The position numbers were made by a program, and so were the translations under genes. From assembly GCF_017163755.1 (NCBI RefSeq), contig NZ_JAFIWC010000022.1, positions 1 through 64,000 of the forward strand: a stretch of DNA of 64,000 nucleotides, given 5' to 3'. The stretch comes from Xanthomonas sp. Its GTDB lineage: Bacteria; Pseudomonadota; Gammaproteobacteria; Xanthomonadales; Xanthomonadaceae. Under the pieces are notes generated by a model. It saw only the letters and a program-made list of their open reading frames with translations, was not told where the DNA came from and did not search any database. Positions 40,327-51,169 of this stretch are shown here, one piece after another (position 1 is the stretch's first letter; the number at the start of each line of letters is the position of its first letter).

Positions 40327-41436
40327 TCAGCGGCGTCCGTCGCGCGGCGCGGGCCGCTTGCCCGCGCCCTTGCCGGCGGGACGGCCGGTCCTGGCCGCGG
40401 CCGCGTTCTGCGCCTGCCGCTGCGCCAGCTTGCCGGCCGCGCCGGCCACCTCGTCGCGCAGCTTGAGGTAGTTGGCCAGCCGCGCCGGATCCAGCTCGTC
40501 GCGCTCGATCGCCGCCTGCACCGCACAGCCCGGTTCGGCCAGGTGCGCGCAGTCGTTGAAGCGGCATTGCGCGGCCAGCGCCTCGATGTCGGCGAAGCCG
40601 CCTTCGGCCAGGTCTTCCTCGCCGGTGGGCTTGAGCTCGCGCATGCCCGGGGTGTCGATCAGGCACGCGCCGGTGGGCAGCGGGATCAGCGCCCGGTGGG
40701 TGGTGGTGTGGCGGCCGCGCGAGTCGTTCTCGCGCACCGCGGCAGTGCGCATCTTCTGCAACCCGAGCAGGGTGTTGGTCAGCGTGGACTTGCCGGCGCC
40801 GGAGGAGCCGACCAGCACCGCGGTGCGGCCGGCGCCCAGCCACGGCTGCAGCACCGACACGCTCTGCGGGTCCTTGGCGTTGACCGTGCGCAGGGCGATG
40901 TTCTGCGCCGCCAGCTCGACCAGCACCGCCACCGCGTCCGGCGCGTAGTCGGTGAGGTCGGCCTTGGTCAGCACCACCACCGGCTCGGCGCCGCCGCCGC
41001 CGACCAGCAGCAGGTAGCGCTCGATGCGCCGCGGGTTGAAGTCGGCATCCAGCCCGCAGACGATGAACACCGTATCGATGTTGGCCGCGATCACCTGCTG
41101 GTGGTAGTGCTCGCCGGCCGCGCCGCGCTTGATGGAGGTGCGCCTCGGCAGCAGCGCGACGATGCGCGTGCCCTCCAGCAGCACCCAGTCGCCGACCGCC
41201 GCGCGCTCGTGGCTGGGGAAGCGCGGCCGCTGCCACTCCGGCAGCGATTCGACCTTGAACCCGGTATCGGCCGCGTCGGCGACCACGTAGCCGGTCCGAT
41301 GCTGCTCGCTGACCCGCGCCGGCCGCGCCTGCGGATGCGCGTCCATCGCGGCCAGCCAGGCCGGCTCTTCCGGCATGCCGGGCCAGGGCCAGCCGATGGG
41401 GCGCAATGCGTCGAAGTCGATCTGGGGTTGGCTCAT
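40327..41436 (-). CDS. rsgA: Ribosome small-subunit GTPase RsgA
   Basis: Late 30S assembly GTPase of 369 residues. It has an N-terminal OB fold (about 45-110) and a circularly permuted GTPase domain, with G4 as TKAD (157-160) ahead of the P-loop GSSGAGKST (210-218), switch region GRHTTTHR and DTPGMREL. A C-terminal zinc finger follows with Cys/His in CRFNDCAHLAEPGC. The basic tail after about 335 is longer than in E. coli. Divergent from alaA. Confidence 0.93.
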   Translation of the reverse strand: MSQPQIDFDALRPIGWPWPGMPEEPAWLAAMDAHPQARPARVSEQHRTGYVVADAADTGFKVESLPEWQRPRFPSHERAAVGDWVLLEGTRIVALLPRRTSIKRGAAGEHYHQQVIAANIDTVFIVCGLDADFNPRRIERYLLLVGGGGAEPVVVLTKADLTDYAPDAVAVLVELAAQNIALRTVNAKDPQSVSVLQPWLGAGRTAVLVGSSGAGKSTLTNTLLGLQKMRTAAVRENDSRGRHTTTHRALIPLPTGACLIDTPGMRELKPTGEEDLAEGGFADIEALAAQCRFNDCAHLAEPGCAVQAAIERDELDPARLANYLKLRDEVAGAAGKLAQRQAQNAAAARTGRPAGKGAGKRPAPRDGRR

Positions 41437-41526
41437 GTACCGATTCTAGACGGTGCCGGCCCGGTCCGGCCTTGACCGGCGCATTTCCGCTACCATGGGG
41501 CTTCCACGCCCCCACCGGCCAATGCG

Positions 41527-42801
41527 ATGCCCACCCCGCCGATTAAGCCGCTCGTGATCCGCGAGCGCCTGTCCGAAGTCCGCTACGAGATCCGCGGCGA
41601 ACTGGCGCGGCGAGCCCGGGAGCTGGAGGCGCAGGGCCGCAAGCTGATCAAGCTCAACATCGGCAACCCCGGCGCGTTCGGGTTCCGCGCGCCGCAGCAC
41701 CTGCAGCGCGCGATCGCCGACGACATGGGCCGCACCGATCCCTACACCCACCAGCAGGGCCTGCCGGAAGCGCGCGAGGCCATCGCCGCCGCCTACAGCA
41801 AGCGCGGCGCGCCCGACGCGCACCCGGAGCGCATCTTCATCGGCAACGGGGTCAGCGAGCTGATCGACCTGTCGCTGCGCGCGCTGCTCAATCCCGGCGA
41901 CGAGGTGCTGGTGCCGTCGCCCGACTACCCGCTGTGGTCGGCCGCCACCATCCTCAACGACGGCCGCCCGGTGTACTACCGCTGCGCGCCGGAGAACGGC
42001 TTCCAGCCCGACCCGGTGGAGATCGAGACGCTGGTGTCCTCGCGCACCCGCGCCATCGTGCTGATCAACCCCAACAACCCCAGCGGCGCCAGCTATTCGC
42101 GCGAACTGCTCGAGCGTATCGTCGCCATCGCGGTCAAGCACAACCTGCTGCTGATGGTCGACGAGATCTACGACCAGGTGCTGTACGACGGCGCCGCGTT
42201 CGTGCCGGTCGCGCCGCTGGCCGGCGAGCATCCGTGCCTGACCTTCGGCGGCCTGAGCAAGGTGCACCGCGCCTGCGGCTGGCGCGTGGGCTGGGCGCTG
42301 CTGTCCGGCGCCGCCGAGCGCGTCACCGAGTTCCGCAACGCGATGGACCTGCTCGGCGCGCTGCGCCTGTGCGCCAACGTGCCCGGCCAGTACGCGATCG
42401 ACGCGGCGGTCAACGGCCCGGACACCATCTCGCCGCTGTGCGCGCCGGGCGGGCGCCTGTACGAGACCCGCCGCGCGGTGATCGAGGCCTGCGCCGCCAG
42501 CGAGCACCTGTCGCTGGTGCAGCCGGCCGGCGCGCTGTACGCGTTCCCGGCGGTGGTCGGCGCCGCGGCGCGCGGCTTCGACGACCACGACTTCGCGCTG
42601 GAGCTGATGAACGACGAAGGCGTGCTGGTGGTGCCGGGCTCCAGCTTCAACGTGCCCTACCGCCACCACTTCCGCGTGACCCTGCTGCCGGAGGCGGCGG
42701 TGATGCGCGAGGTGTTCGCGCGCATCGACCGGGTGCTGGCGCGCCGCGCCGAGGCTGCGACCAAGGTCGTGCCGCTGAAGCCGCGCAGCGCGGTGGCTTG
42801 A
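41527..42801 (+). CDS. alaA: Glutamate-pyruvate (alanine) aminotransferase
   Basis: Fold-type I PLP aminotransferase of 424 residues related to E. coli AlaA (YfbQ), making alanine from pyruvate and glutamate. Features are LNIGNPGAFGFRAP near residue 45, DPYTHQQGLPEAREAIA, NPNNPSG (about 180), MVDEIYDQVLYDG and the PLP lysine in FGGLSKVHRACGWRVGW. Length is slightly over the E. coli protein owing to a short C-terminal tail. Confidence 0.87.
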   Translation: MPTPPIKPLVIRERLSEVRYEIRGELARRARELEAQGRKLIKLNIGNPGAFGFRAPQHLQRAIADDMGRTDPYTHQQGLPEAREAIAAAYSKRGAPDAHPERIFIGNGVSELIDLSLRALLNPGDEVLVPSPDYPLWSAATILNDGRPVYYRCAPENGFQPDPVEIETLVSSRTRAIVLINPNNPSGASYSRELLERIVAIAVKHNLLLMVDEIYDQVLYDGAAFVPVAPLAGEHPCLTFGGLSKVHRACGWRVGWALLSGAAERVTEFRNAMDLLGALRLCANVPGQYAIDAAVNGPDTISPLCAPGGRLYETRRAVIEACAASEHLSLVQPAGALYAFPAVVGAAARGFDDHDFALELMNDEGVLVVPGSSFNVPYRHHFRVTLLPEAAVMREVFARIDRVLARRAEAATKVVPLKPRSAVA

Positions 42802-42811
42802 GGGCCGGGAC

Positions 42812-42837
42812 GCGGGAATGGGGAACCGGGAATGGGC
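42812..42837. repeat. Single arm of the GGGAATGG-type repeat
   Basis: The stretch GCGGGAATGGGGAACCGGGA continues to AATGGG and is one arm of the type seen at 35114. No complementary arm is found in the next 60 bases. It lies between alaA and the esterase gene. Confidence 0.6.
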
Positions 42838-42897
42838 AACGCGTGAGCCGGGCCTGCGAGTCCCTGTGATCCGGCTGTCCGCGCCGGTGCCGCACCG

Positions 42898-43539
42898 ATG
42901 AGCCACGCCAGCTCCGCCATGTTCCAGCATGCCCCGCTGCGCTACCTGGCGCTGGGCGATTCGTACACGATCGGCGAAGGCGTCGCGGCCAGCGCGCGCT
43001 GGCCGATGCAACTGGCCGCGGCGCTGCGCGAGGACGGCATCGCCGTCGCCGACCCGCAGATCGTCGCCACCACCGGCTGGACCACCGACGAGCTGGCGGC
43101 CGGCATCGACGCCGCCGCGCCGCAGGGTCCGTTCGCGCTGGTGACGCTGCTGATCGGGGTCAACAACCAGTACCGCGGCCGCGACCTGGACGACTACCGC
43201 AAGCAATTCGCCGCGCTGCTGGAACGCGCGATCGGCCATGCCGACGGCCAGCCACGGCGCGTGCTGGCGGTATCGGTCCCGGACTGGGGCGTCACCGCGT
43301 TCGCGCGCAGCCCCGAACGCGACCCGCAACGGATCGGCATGCAGATCGACGCCTTCAACGCCGCCGCGCAGGCGATCTGCCGCGACCGCGGCGTGCGTTT
43401 CGTCGACATCACCGCGGCCAGCCGCGACCGCGGCGGCGAGGCGGCGATGCTGGCCGCCGACGGGCTGCATCCGTCGGCGGCGATGTACGCGCGCTGGACC
43501 GCGCTGCTGTTGCCCGCCGCGCGCGATGCGTTAGCCTAG
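42898..43539 (+). CDS. SGNH/GDSL hydrolase
   Basis: Esterase/lipase-like protein of 213 residues without a signal peptide. SGNH blocks are clear: GDSYTIGEG (block I, nucleophile Ser), GVNNQYRGR (block III, Asn) and DGLHPSAAMYARW (block V, Asp and His). The substrate is unknown. The start at 42898 or the ATG at 42919 (MFQHAPL) are both possible. It is 41 bases ahead of the methyltransferase gene and may share its transcript. Confidence 0.85.
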   Translation: MSHASSAMFQHAPLRYLALGDSYTIGEGVAASARWPMQLAAALREDGIAVADPQIVATTGWTTDELAAGIDAAAPQGPFALVTLLIGVNNQYRGRDLDDYRKQFAALLERAIGHADGQPRRVLAVSVPDWGVTAFARSPERDPQRIGMQIDAFNAAAQAICRDRGVRFVDITAASRDRGGEAAMLAADGLHPSAAMYARWTALLLPAARDALA

Positions 43540-43579
43540 GCGCCGCACGACGCCACGCCCGCCACGCCAAGGACCGACA

Positions 43580-44275
43580 TTGCGCGACGCCACCATCCAA
43601 CCCATGAGCCGCCCGCAGGCGCTGGCCATCGCCCGCGCGTTCCTGCCCGCGCACCCGCTGGGCAACCGCTACGACTACTACTACACCCGCACCAAGCTGC
43701 GCACCGACCCGCTGTACCCGGGCGTGCTGGCCGCGCTGCGCGGCAGCGACGCGCCGGTGATGGACCTGGGCTGCGGCCTGGGCCTGCTGGCGCATGCGCT
43801 GCGCGCCGACGGCCAGGCGCAGGCCTACCACGGCGTGGACATCGACGCGGCCAAGATCCGCCGCGCGATCCACATCGCGCAGCGCAGCGGCCTGCACGCG
43901 ACCCGCTTCGACGTGGTCGACCTGGGCCAGTCCTGGCCCGAGCACCATGGCAGCGTCGCCATCCTCGACGTGCTGCAGTACCTGGACGGCGACATGCAGG
44001 CCAGCCTGATCCGCAGCGTGGCGACGATGCTCTCGCCCGGCGCCAAGCTGGTGATCCGCAGCGGCCTGGGCGACGACAGCGGCCGCGGCCGCACCAGCCG
44101 CGTCACCGACGTGCTCGCGCACCTGGCCGGCTGGATGCAGGAAGTGCCCAAGTGCTACCCCACCCGCGACAGCCTGGAGCGGCAGCTCGCCGACGCCGGG
44201 CTGCAGGCCACGTTCGCGCCGCTGTACGGCAACACGCCGTTCAACAACTGGCTGATCGTCGCCACCCGGCGCTGA
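43580..44275 (+). CDS. Class I SAM-dependent methyltransferase
   Basis: Protein of 231 residues with the SAM motif VMDLGCGLGLLAHAL (about 60-74), acidic motif II GVDIDAAKI and motif IV VAILDVLQYLDGD. The target is unknown; a small-molecule or lipid target is as likely as any. A TTG start at 43580 has an AAGGA site; an ATG at 43604 (MSRPQA) is the alternative. Confidence 0.8.
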   Translation: MRDATIQPMSRPQALAIARAFLPAHPLGNRYDYYYTRTKLRTDPLYPGVLAALRGSDAPVMDLGCGLGLLAHALRADGQAQAYHGVDIDAAKIRRAIHIAQRSGLHATRFDVVDLGQSWPEHHGSVAILDVLQYLDGDMQASLIRSVATMLSPGAKLVIRSGLGDDSGRGRTSRVTDVLAHLAGWMQEVPKCYPTRDSLERQLADAGLQATFAPLYGNTPFNNWLIVATRR

Positions 44276-44375
44276 GCGCACCACCGCGGCGGCGCCGACG
44301 CGCCGCGACCTTCGCCGCCTTCGCCCACAGTGGCGCGCCGCCGCGCGCCATCTCCCGTCCCATCGGAATCGCAAC

Positions 44376-44717
44376 ATGCACATCGCTTCGGAAAAAAAGT
44401 ACTCGGGCCTGGGCATCGGCGCGTTCGCGGTCAGCCTGATCGCCGGCGCGTTCATGCTCGCCCTGATCGTGCTGTCGGCGTTCCTGGTCAACTACGTGCC
44501 GGGCAGCCTCGACGAAGAAGCGCCCAGCGCGATGCTGATCGGGCTGCTGATGTTCGCGGCCATCATCGGCGAACTGGCCGCCGCGGCGATGGGCGTCGGC
44601 AGCCTGTTCCAGCGCGACCGCAAGAAGCTGTACGGCGTGCTCGGGCTGGTGTTCTCGGTGAGCGGCCTGCTCGGCATCCTGGCGCTGATCGCGTTCGGCC
44701 TGAGCCGCGGCGCGTAG
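44376..44717 (+). CDS. Three-helix membrane protein, unknown function
   Basis: Predicted inner-membrane protein of 113 residues with three hydrophobic segments (about 12-38, 52-75 and 85-108) and a charged loop QRDRKKLYG. No family is recognised with confidence; DUF4190-like small membrane proteins look similar. It is convergent with the deacetylase gene, 13 bases apart. Confidence 0.65.
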   Translation: MHIASEKKYSGLGIGAFAVSLIAGAFMLALIVLSAFLVNYVPGSLDEEAPSAMLIGLLMFAAIIGELAAAAMGVGSLFQRDRKKLYGVLGLVFSVSGLLGILALIAFGLSRGA

Positions 44718-44730
44718 CGCCGCCGCCGGG

Positions 44731-45507
44731 TCAGTCCGGCAGCGTCGCGGTCAGGCCGCGCGCCTGCATCGCGTCCAGCACGCCGGCCAGGATCGCCGGG
44801 TTGTGCCCGTGCGCGGCGCCCTCGTGCAGCAGCACGATCGCCCCGGGGCGCAGGTCGCGCGCGATGCGCGCCACGGTCGCCTCCGGATCGCAGGCCACGC
44901 CGTCGAAGCCGCGCGCGCTCCATGCCACCCGGGTCAGGCGGTGCGCGCGCAGCGGCGCGGCGACGAAGGGATTGGTCATGCCCACCACCGAGCGGTACCA
45001 GCGCGGCGCGGTGCCGGCGACCGCGGCCAGCGCCTGCTGCGCCTGGCCGATCTCGCGCGCCATGCGCCTGGGCCCCAGCGCCCAGAACCAGGCCTGCGGA
45101 TGGGTGTGGCTGTGGTTGCCGACGCCATGGCCGCGGCGCACGATCTCGCGCACCAGCTCCGGCCGCGCCGCGGCGCGTTCGCCGACCAGGAAGAAGGTGG
45201 CGCGCGCGCCATGGCGCTCGAGCAGCGCCAGCATCGCCGCGGTGTCGTCGGAGGGGCCGTCGTCGATGGTCAGCCATACCTGCGGCGCGGTACCGGGCAA
45301 GCGGTCGAGCACTGGCGCGTACAGCCGCGCGCGCGGCAGGAACACCGGCAGCACGAACGCCGCATGCGAGGCCAGCAGCGCCGGCAGCCCGATCCGCCAG
45401 CCCCAGGCCCACCAGGCCAGCGCCACCAGCGCCTGCGAGGCCAGCGCCCAGCCCAGCCAGCGGTGGGGGTGTCGGGGGATGCGATGCAGCGTTTCCACGG
45501 CGGTCAT
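44731..45507 (-). CDS. Membrane-anchored polysaccharide deacetylase
   Basis: NodB-homology carbohydrate esterase (CE4) of 258 residues. Two hydrophobic helices (about 18-35 and 40-58) precede the catalytic domain (about 75-258). The CE4 motifs are TIDDGPSDDT (catalytic/metal Asp), NHSHTHPQ (metal His), RSVVGMTNP and IVLLHEG. The substrate could be an acetylated envelope glycan. The ATG at 45507 has a nearby GGGG site; an ATG at 45522 adds five residues. Divergent from the glutaredoxin fusion. Confidence 0.83.
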   Translation of the reverse strand: MTAVETLHRIPRHPHRWLGWALASQALVALAWWAWGWRIGLPALLASHAAFVLPVFLPRARLYAPVLDRLPGTAPQVWLTIDDGPSDDTAAMLALLERHGARATFFLVGERAAARPELVREIVRRGHGVGNHSHTHPQAWFWALGPRRMAREIGQAQQALAAVAGTAPRWYRSVVGMTNPFVAAPLRAHRLTRVAWSARGFDGVACDPEATVARIARDLRPGAIVLLHEGAAHGHNPAILAGVLDAMQARGLTATLPD

Positions 45508-45567
45508 GCCCCATGATGCCATGCGGCGTAGAATGGGCGGTCCGACCAAGCGACCCCGACCCCAGCC

Positions 45568-46494
45568 ATGTCCCTCGATCCTGCCCTGCGTTCCCGCATC
45601 GAATCGCTGCTCGGCGCCAACCGCGTCGTGCTGTTCATGAAAGGCCAGCCGACCATGCCGCAGTGCGGCTTCTCCGCCAAGGCGGTGGGTGCGCTGAACG
45701 ACCTGGGCGTGGAATACGCGCACGTCAACGTGCTCGCCGACCAGGACATCCGCGAAGGCATCAAGGCTTACGGCGACTGGCCGACGATCCCGCAGCTGTA
45801 CGTGGACGGCGAACTGGTCGGCGGCAGCGACATCATCCTGCAGATGGCCGGCAGCGGCGAGCTGAGCGAACTGCTCGGCGTGCAGCCGCCGGACCGCACC
45901 CCGCCGTCGATCACCATCACCGATGCCGCGGCGCAGATGCTGCGCGGCGCGCTGGCCGACGCCCCGGGCGCGACCCTGGCGCTGGCGATCGACGCGCAGT
46001 TCCAGCCCAACTTCCAGCTCGCCCCGACCGACGCCAACGCGATCGCCGCCGAGTCCAACGGCCTGCGCGTGCAGTTCGACCTGGCCAGCGCGCGCCGCGC
46101 CGAGGGCATCACCATCGACTGGGTCGACGACATCCGCGGCCGCGGCCTGGCGATCGACAACCCGAACGCGCCCAAGCCGGTGCAGGACCTGAGCGTGCGC
46201 GATGCCGACGACCAGGCCCGCGCCGGCAGCGTGACCCTGGTGGACGTGCGTCCGCCGGAGGAACGCGCCATCGCCTCGGTGAACGTGCCGTTCCGGACCC
46301 TGGACGGCGACGAGCGCGCGCAGCTGGAGGCGCTGCCGAAGGACACCGCGCTGGCGTTCCTGTGCCATCGCGGCGGGCGCAGCGCGCAGGCGGCCGAGCA
46401 GTTCCGCGCGCTGGGCTTCACCCGCGTCTACAACGTGGTCGGCGGCATCGACGCGTGGGCCGACGAAGTGGACAGCGGCGTGGCGAAGTACTGA
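45568..46494 (+). CDS. Monothiol glutaredoxin / A-type-like / rhodanese fusion
   Basis: Protein of 308 residues. Domain one (1-105) is a Grx4/GrxD monothiol glutaredoxin with CGFS at 33-36 and WPTIPQLYVDGELVGGSD, normally binding [2Fe-2S] with glutathione. Domain two (113-201) resembles A-type iron-sulfur carriers (ITITDAAAQMLRGAL to GLAIDNPNAP) but has none of their three cysteines. Domain three (205-308) is a rhodanese with C266 in LCHRGGRSAQ. The only cysteines in the chain are C33 and C266. It probably joins iron-sulfur trafficking to sulfur chemistry; the middle domain is presumably structural or a docking unit. A strong terminator follows. Confidence 0.88.
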   Translation: MSLDPALRSRIESLLGANRVVLFMKGQPTMPQCGFSAKAVGALNDLGVEYAHVNVLADQDIREGIKAYGDWPTIPQLYVDGELVGGSDIILQMAGSGELSELLGVQPPDRTPPSITITDAAAQMLRGALADAPGATLALAIDAQFQPNFQLAPTDANAIAAESNGLRVQFDLASARRAEGITIDWVDDIRGRGLAIDNPNAPKPVQDLSVRDADDQARAGSVTLVDVRPPEERAIASVNVPFRTLDGDERAQLEALPKDTALAFLCHRGGRSAQAAEQFRALGFTRVYNVVGGIDAWADEVDSGVAKY

Positions 46495-46523
46495 GCCGAG
46501 CGCTGGCAGCGGCAAGGCATGCG

Positions 46524-46559
46524 GGCGGGCGATCCGGACGGGTCGCCCGCCTTTTCTTT
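46524..46559 (+). terminator. Rho-independent terminator
   Basis: A 9-bp GC stem (GGCGGGCGA with TCGCCCGCC) and a ten-base loop are followed by TTTTCTTT, 30 bases after the glutaredoxin-fusion stop. Confidence 0.9.
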
Positions 46560-46585
46560 GGTTGTTTCCCGGGGAGCGAGAACAC

Positions 46586-47482
46586 ATGGCACGCGGGCTG
46601 AAACGATGGACGCTGGTCCTGCTGGGCATGACCGCCGGCGCGGCAGTGTGGGCCGCCACTGCACAACCGTCGCCGCCGCAGGCAGTGGTCTACGTGGCCC
46701 CGGTGGAGGACGGCTCGCCGGTGATGGCCTACGTGCCGGTGCGCAATGCACCGTCGGACGAAACCCAGTTGGCCGGCTGGCGCCTGCTGAACAAGCCGAT
46801 GCAGGTCTTCGCCGACGGCCGGCGCGAAGGCGCGGCGACGCCGCTGGCGTTCTCGGTCGACGACGACACCATGTGCGGCGGCGACCTGCGCCTGCGCGTG
46901 AAACCCGCCGGAGGCGCCGCGCTGGCCGACGACGCGCTGCTGGCCTCGTTCGACCTCAACCCCGGCGACCGCTTCAACCGCCATGCCGCCGACGCCGCCC
47001 AGCGCCGCGACCTGCTGCAGGTGCTCGGCCGCGACGCCACGCTGCGCAAGCAGCTGCCGGCGGCCGCGCTGAAGCGCCTGCTGGCGCGCCTGGCCACCAC
47101 GCCGGACAACGACGAACAGCGCCTGGCGGTGTTCCGCGATGCGCAGCGTCCCGGCCGCGACGTGGCGCTGCTGACCGCCCACGCCAGCGAGGACGACCCG
47201 GCAGCCGCCGGCGACGGATCCTCGACCACGCTGACCAGCGTGCTGGCGGTGTTCGAGCGCGGCGAGGACGGCTGGCGCGCGGCGCGGGTGGTCGCGCACC
47301 ACAGCTGCGACGACTGCGAGGGGCGCCAGGACAGCTACGACCTGCTGCAGTTCGCCGACGTCGACGCCGACGGCAACGTCGATTTCCTGATCAGTCACTT
47401 CGGCTACGAGAGCTACGGCTACTCGCTGCTGCACCGGGTCGGCGGCGCCTGGCGCACCGACGAACTGCCCGGCGGCTGCTGA
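46586..47482 (+). CDS. Secreted protein of unknown function
   Basis: Exported protein of 298 residues with a signal peptide (about 1-23, ending VWAA). The mid part is Ala/Leu-rich and helical (about 135-190). The C-terminal part holds DVDADGNVDFLISHFGYESY, resembling FG-GAP/VCBS or EF-hand-like calcium loops, and a CDDC pair just before it. No family assigned. The ATG at 46586 follows GGGGAG; the ATG at 46562 lies in the terminator region. Convergent with the DUF924 gene. Confidence 0.7.
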   Translation: MARGLKRWTLVLLGMTAGAAVWAATAQPSPPQAVVYVAPVEDGSPVMAYVPVRNAPSDETQLAGWRLLNKPMQVFADGRREGAATPLAFSVDDDTMCGGDLRLRVKPAGGAALADDALLASFDLNPGDRFNRHAADAAQRRDLLQVLGRDATLRKQLPAAALKRLLARLATTPDNDEQRLAVFRDAQRPGRDVALLTAHASEDDPAAAGDGSSTTLTSVLAVFERGEDGWRAARVVAHHSCDDCEGRQDSYDLLQFADVDADGNVDFLISHFGYESYGYSLLHRVGGAWRTDELPGGC

Positions 47483-47557
47483 GCGCCGCCGCGCGCCGGC
47501 GCGTGCGCCCGGCAGCGGCCGGCGGCAGGGCCGGCGAACGCCGGTCGGGAGCGTCCG

Positions 47558-48103
47558 TCAGCCGGCGAAGCCGCCCTCGTCCAGGTAGCGCCGTTCCTCG
47601 GCCGTCGTGGGCCGTCCCAGCACCGCGTTGCGGTGCGGGAAGCGCCCGAAACGGCGGATGAGGTCCTCGTGCAGCAGCGCCCAGCGCAGGCTCTCCGCAT
47701 CGCCCAGCGCGCCGAACAGCTCGACCGAACGGCGCTGCAGCGCCGCGTCCTCGGCGTGCTCGAACGGCAGATAGAAGAACATCCGTAGCGCCGGGTCCAC
47801 CTGCCGGTCGTAGCCGGCGTCCAGCGCCTGCGTGGCACGGTGCACCGCCAGGCCGTCGGTGGCGTAGGCGTGGGCGCTGCCGCGGAATGCGTTGCGCGGC
47901 ACCTGGTCCAGCAGCAGCACCAGCGCCAGCGCGCTGTCGGCGCGGTCCATCCAGTCGGCGTGCTCGCCGCGCGCCGCGGCATGATGGACCTCCAGGAAGT
48001 GCTGGCGCACGTTCGCGTCGAACGACTCGTTGGCGGCGAACCAGCGCTCGGCGCCGGCGGCTTGCCAGAAGGTGAGCAGTTCCTGGTGCAGGGCGGTCTT
48101 CAT
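47558..48103 (-). CDS. DUF924 family protein
   Basis: Soluble protein of 181 residues in the DUF924 (YPO3514-like, TPR-like helical) family. Signature parts are LLTFWQAAGAERWFAANE near the start, LALVLLLDQVPRNAFRG, FFYLPFEHAED and RFGRFPHRNAVLGR near the end. Function is unknown in the family. The ATG at 48103 matches the family start; the longer frame reads Arg-rich leader. Divergent from the amidohydrolase pair. Confidence 0.85.
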   Translation of the reverse strand: MKTALHQELLTFWQAAGAERWFAANESFDANVRQHFLEVHHAAARGEHADWMDRADSALALVLLLDQVPRNAFRGSAHAYATDGLAVHRATQALDAGYDRQVDPALRMFFYLPFEHAEDAALQRRSVELFGALGDAESLRWALLHEDLIRRFGRFPHRNAVLGRPTTAEERRYLDEGGFAG

Positions 48104-48265
48104 CGGCGATCCCGTGGTGGCATGGCTGCACGCTATACCGCTTGCGCCGTCAGCGTGCGGTGCACGCCGCCGCCGCCGGACCATGACCTGTGGACCATTG
48201 CGCCGGTGCCCCGTTCGCGTTTACGGTCGGCGCTGCAAGCGCCACACCACACCGGGGAAAAACCA

Positions 48266-49656
<1,391 letters not shown>

Positions 49657-49660
<4 letters not shown>

Positions 49661-50970
49661 GCCGCGCCGTCCGTTCGCGCAGCTGCACGCGCCCCTCCGC
49701 GCGCGCGCCGCTCGCCCGGCGCCTGCTCCTGGCCGCGTGCCTGGCGCTGGGCGCCACCCCGGCGTTGGCCCAGGACGTGCTGATCCGCGGCGCCACCGTG
49801 CATACCGCTGGCGCACGCGGCACGCTGCGCGACGCCGATGTGCTGGTCCAAGGCGGCACCATCCGCGCGGTCGGCCCCGGCCTGGCCGCGCCGGCCGGGG
49901 TGGCCGTGGTCGAGGCGCGCGGCCGGCCGCTGACCCCGGCGCTGTTCGGCGGCATCACCGAGATCGGCATCGAGGAGGTTTCCGGCGAATCGTCCACCGT
50001 GGACAGCGCGCTGACCCTGCCGCAGGACCAGCCGATGCGTCCGGAGTTCGACGTGAGCCTGGCCTACAACCCCGAATCGGTGCTGATTCCGGTCGCGCGC
50101 GTGGAAGGCATCGGCTTCACCGCGCTCGGCGCCAGCACCGGCGGCGCGTTCATCGCCGGCCAGGGCGGGGTGATGCGCCTGGACGGCAGCGCCGACCCGA
50201 TCGGCCCGCGCGCGCTGTACGTGCACCTGGGCAGCGAAGCCAGCGACCTCAGCGGCAAGTCGCGCGCCGCGCAGTGGATGCTGCTCGACCAGCTGGTGGA
50301 CGAAGCGCGCGGCCGCATGCCGGCCGATTCGCCGCACGCGCTGCTGACCCCGGCCGGACGCGCGGTGCTGGCGCGCTACCTGGCCGGCCAGGGCCGCATC
50401 GTGGTGTCGGTGAACCGCGCCGCCGACATCCGCCAGCTGCTGCGTTGGGCGCAGCGCGAGAAGGTGCGCATCGCCATCGCCGGCGGCGCCGAAGCCTGGA
50501 AGCTCGCCCCGCAGCTGGCCGCCGCGCAGGTGCCGGTGTTCGTCAATGCGCTGGACGACCTGCCGGGCAGCTTCGACCAGATCGGCGCCACCCTGGAGAA
50601 CGCCGCGCGCCTGCATGCCGCCGGCGTGGCGGTGAGCTTCACCCAGGGCGGCGACGGCTCGCACAACGCGCGCAAGCAGCGCCAGCTGGCCGGCAATGCG
50701 GTCGCCCATGGCCTGCCCTGGGACGACGCCCTGGCCGGCCTGACCCGCGTACCGGCCGAAGCGCTGGGCGTGGGCGAGCGCCTGGGCAGCATCGCCCCGG
50801 GCAGGCTCGCCGACCTGGTGCTGTGGGAGGGCGATCCGCTGGACGTGGGCCACTACGCCGAGCAGATCTGGCTGGGCGGCCGCGCAGTGCCGATGCGCTC
50901 GCGGCAGACCGAACTACGCGACCGCTACCTGCGCCAGGCCGGGCCGATGCCGCGCGCGTACACGCAATAG
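49657..50970 (+). CDS. Amidohydrolase-like protein lacking the HxH motif
   Basis: Exported protein of 437 residues (signal peptide about 15-39, ending ALAQ) with the amidohydrolase composite domain at both ends: VLIRGATVHTAGARGTLRDA and IAPGRLADLVLWEGDPLD. Where the metal motif should be, the chain reads LTPALFGGITEIG (92-104), with no HxH. Later His-containing segments are also weak. It starts inside the upstream amidohydrolase gene, so the two are made together. It is probably a non-catalytic subunit or partner, though another metal arrangement cannot be excluded. Confidence 0.82.
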
Positions 50971-50996
50971 TTTTTCGAAACACGTCGATCCGCACC

Positions 50997-51031
50997 ACGA
51001 AGGCGCTGCCGCAGTCCGGCAGCGCCTTCGT
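50997..51031. terminator. Long perfect hairpin after the amidohydrolases
   Basis: A 15-bp perfect stem (ACGAAGGCGCTGCCG with its complement) and a five-base loop lie 27 bases after the stop. No T-run follows the right arm. It marks the boundary to the accessory patch and could terminate both strands. Confidence 0.6.
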
Positions 51032-51169
51032 GCTGGAGCGCCTCCGTCGCGACGCGCGCCGGAACGGTGACCGGGCCCCGACACTTCGCGCCACGCGCGC
51101 AAGGCGCAAGCGACGCGGTAGCGGCGGCGTCCGGCGCCTCGGACCGTCGCTCGCGGCAGCCGCCGTGGC

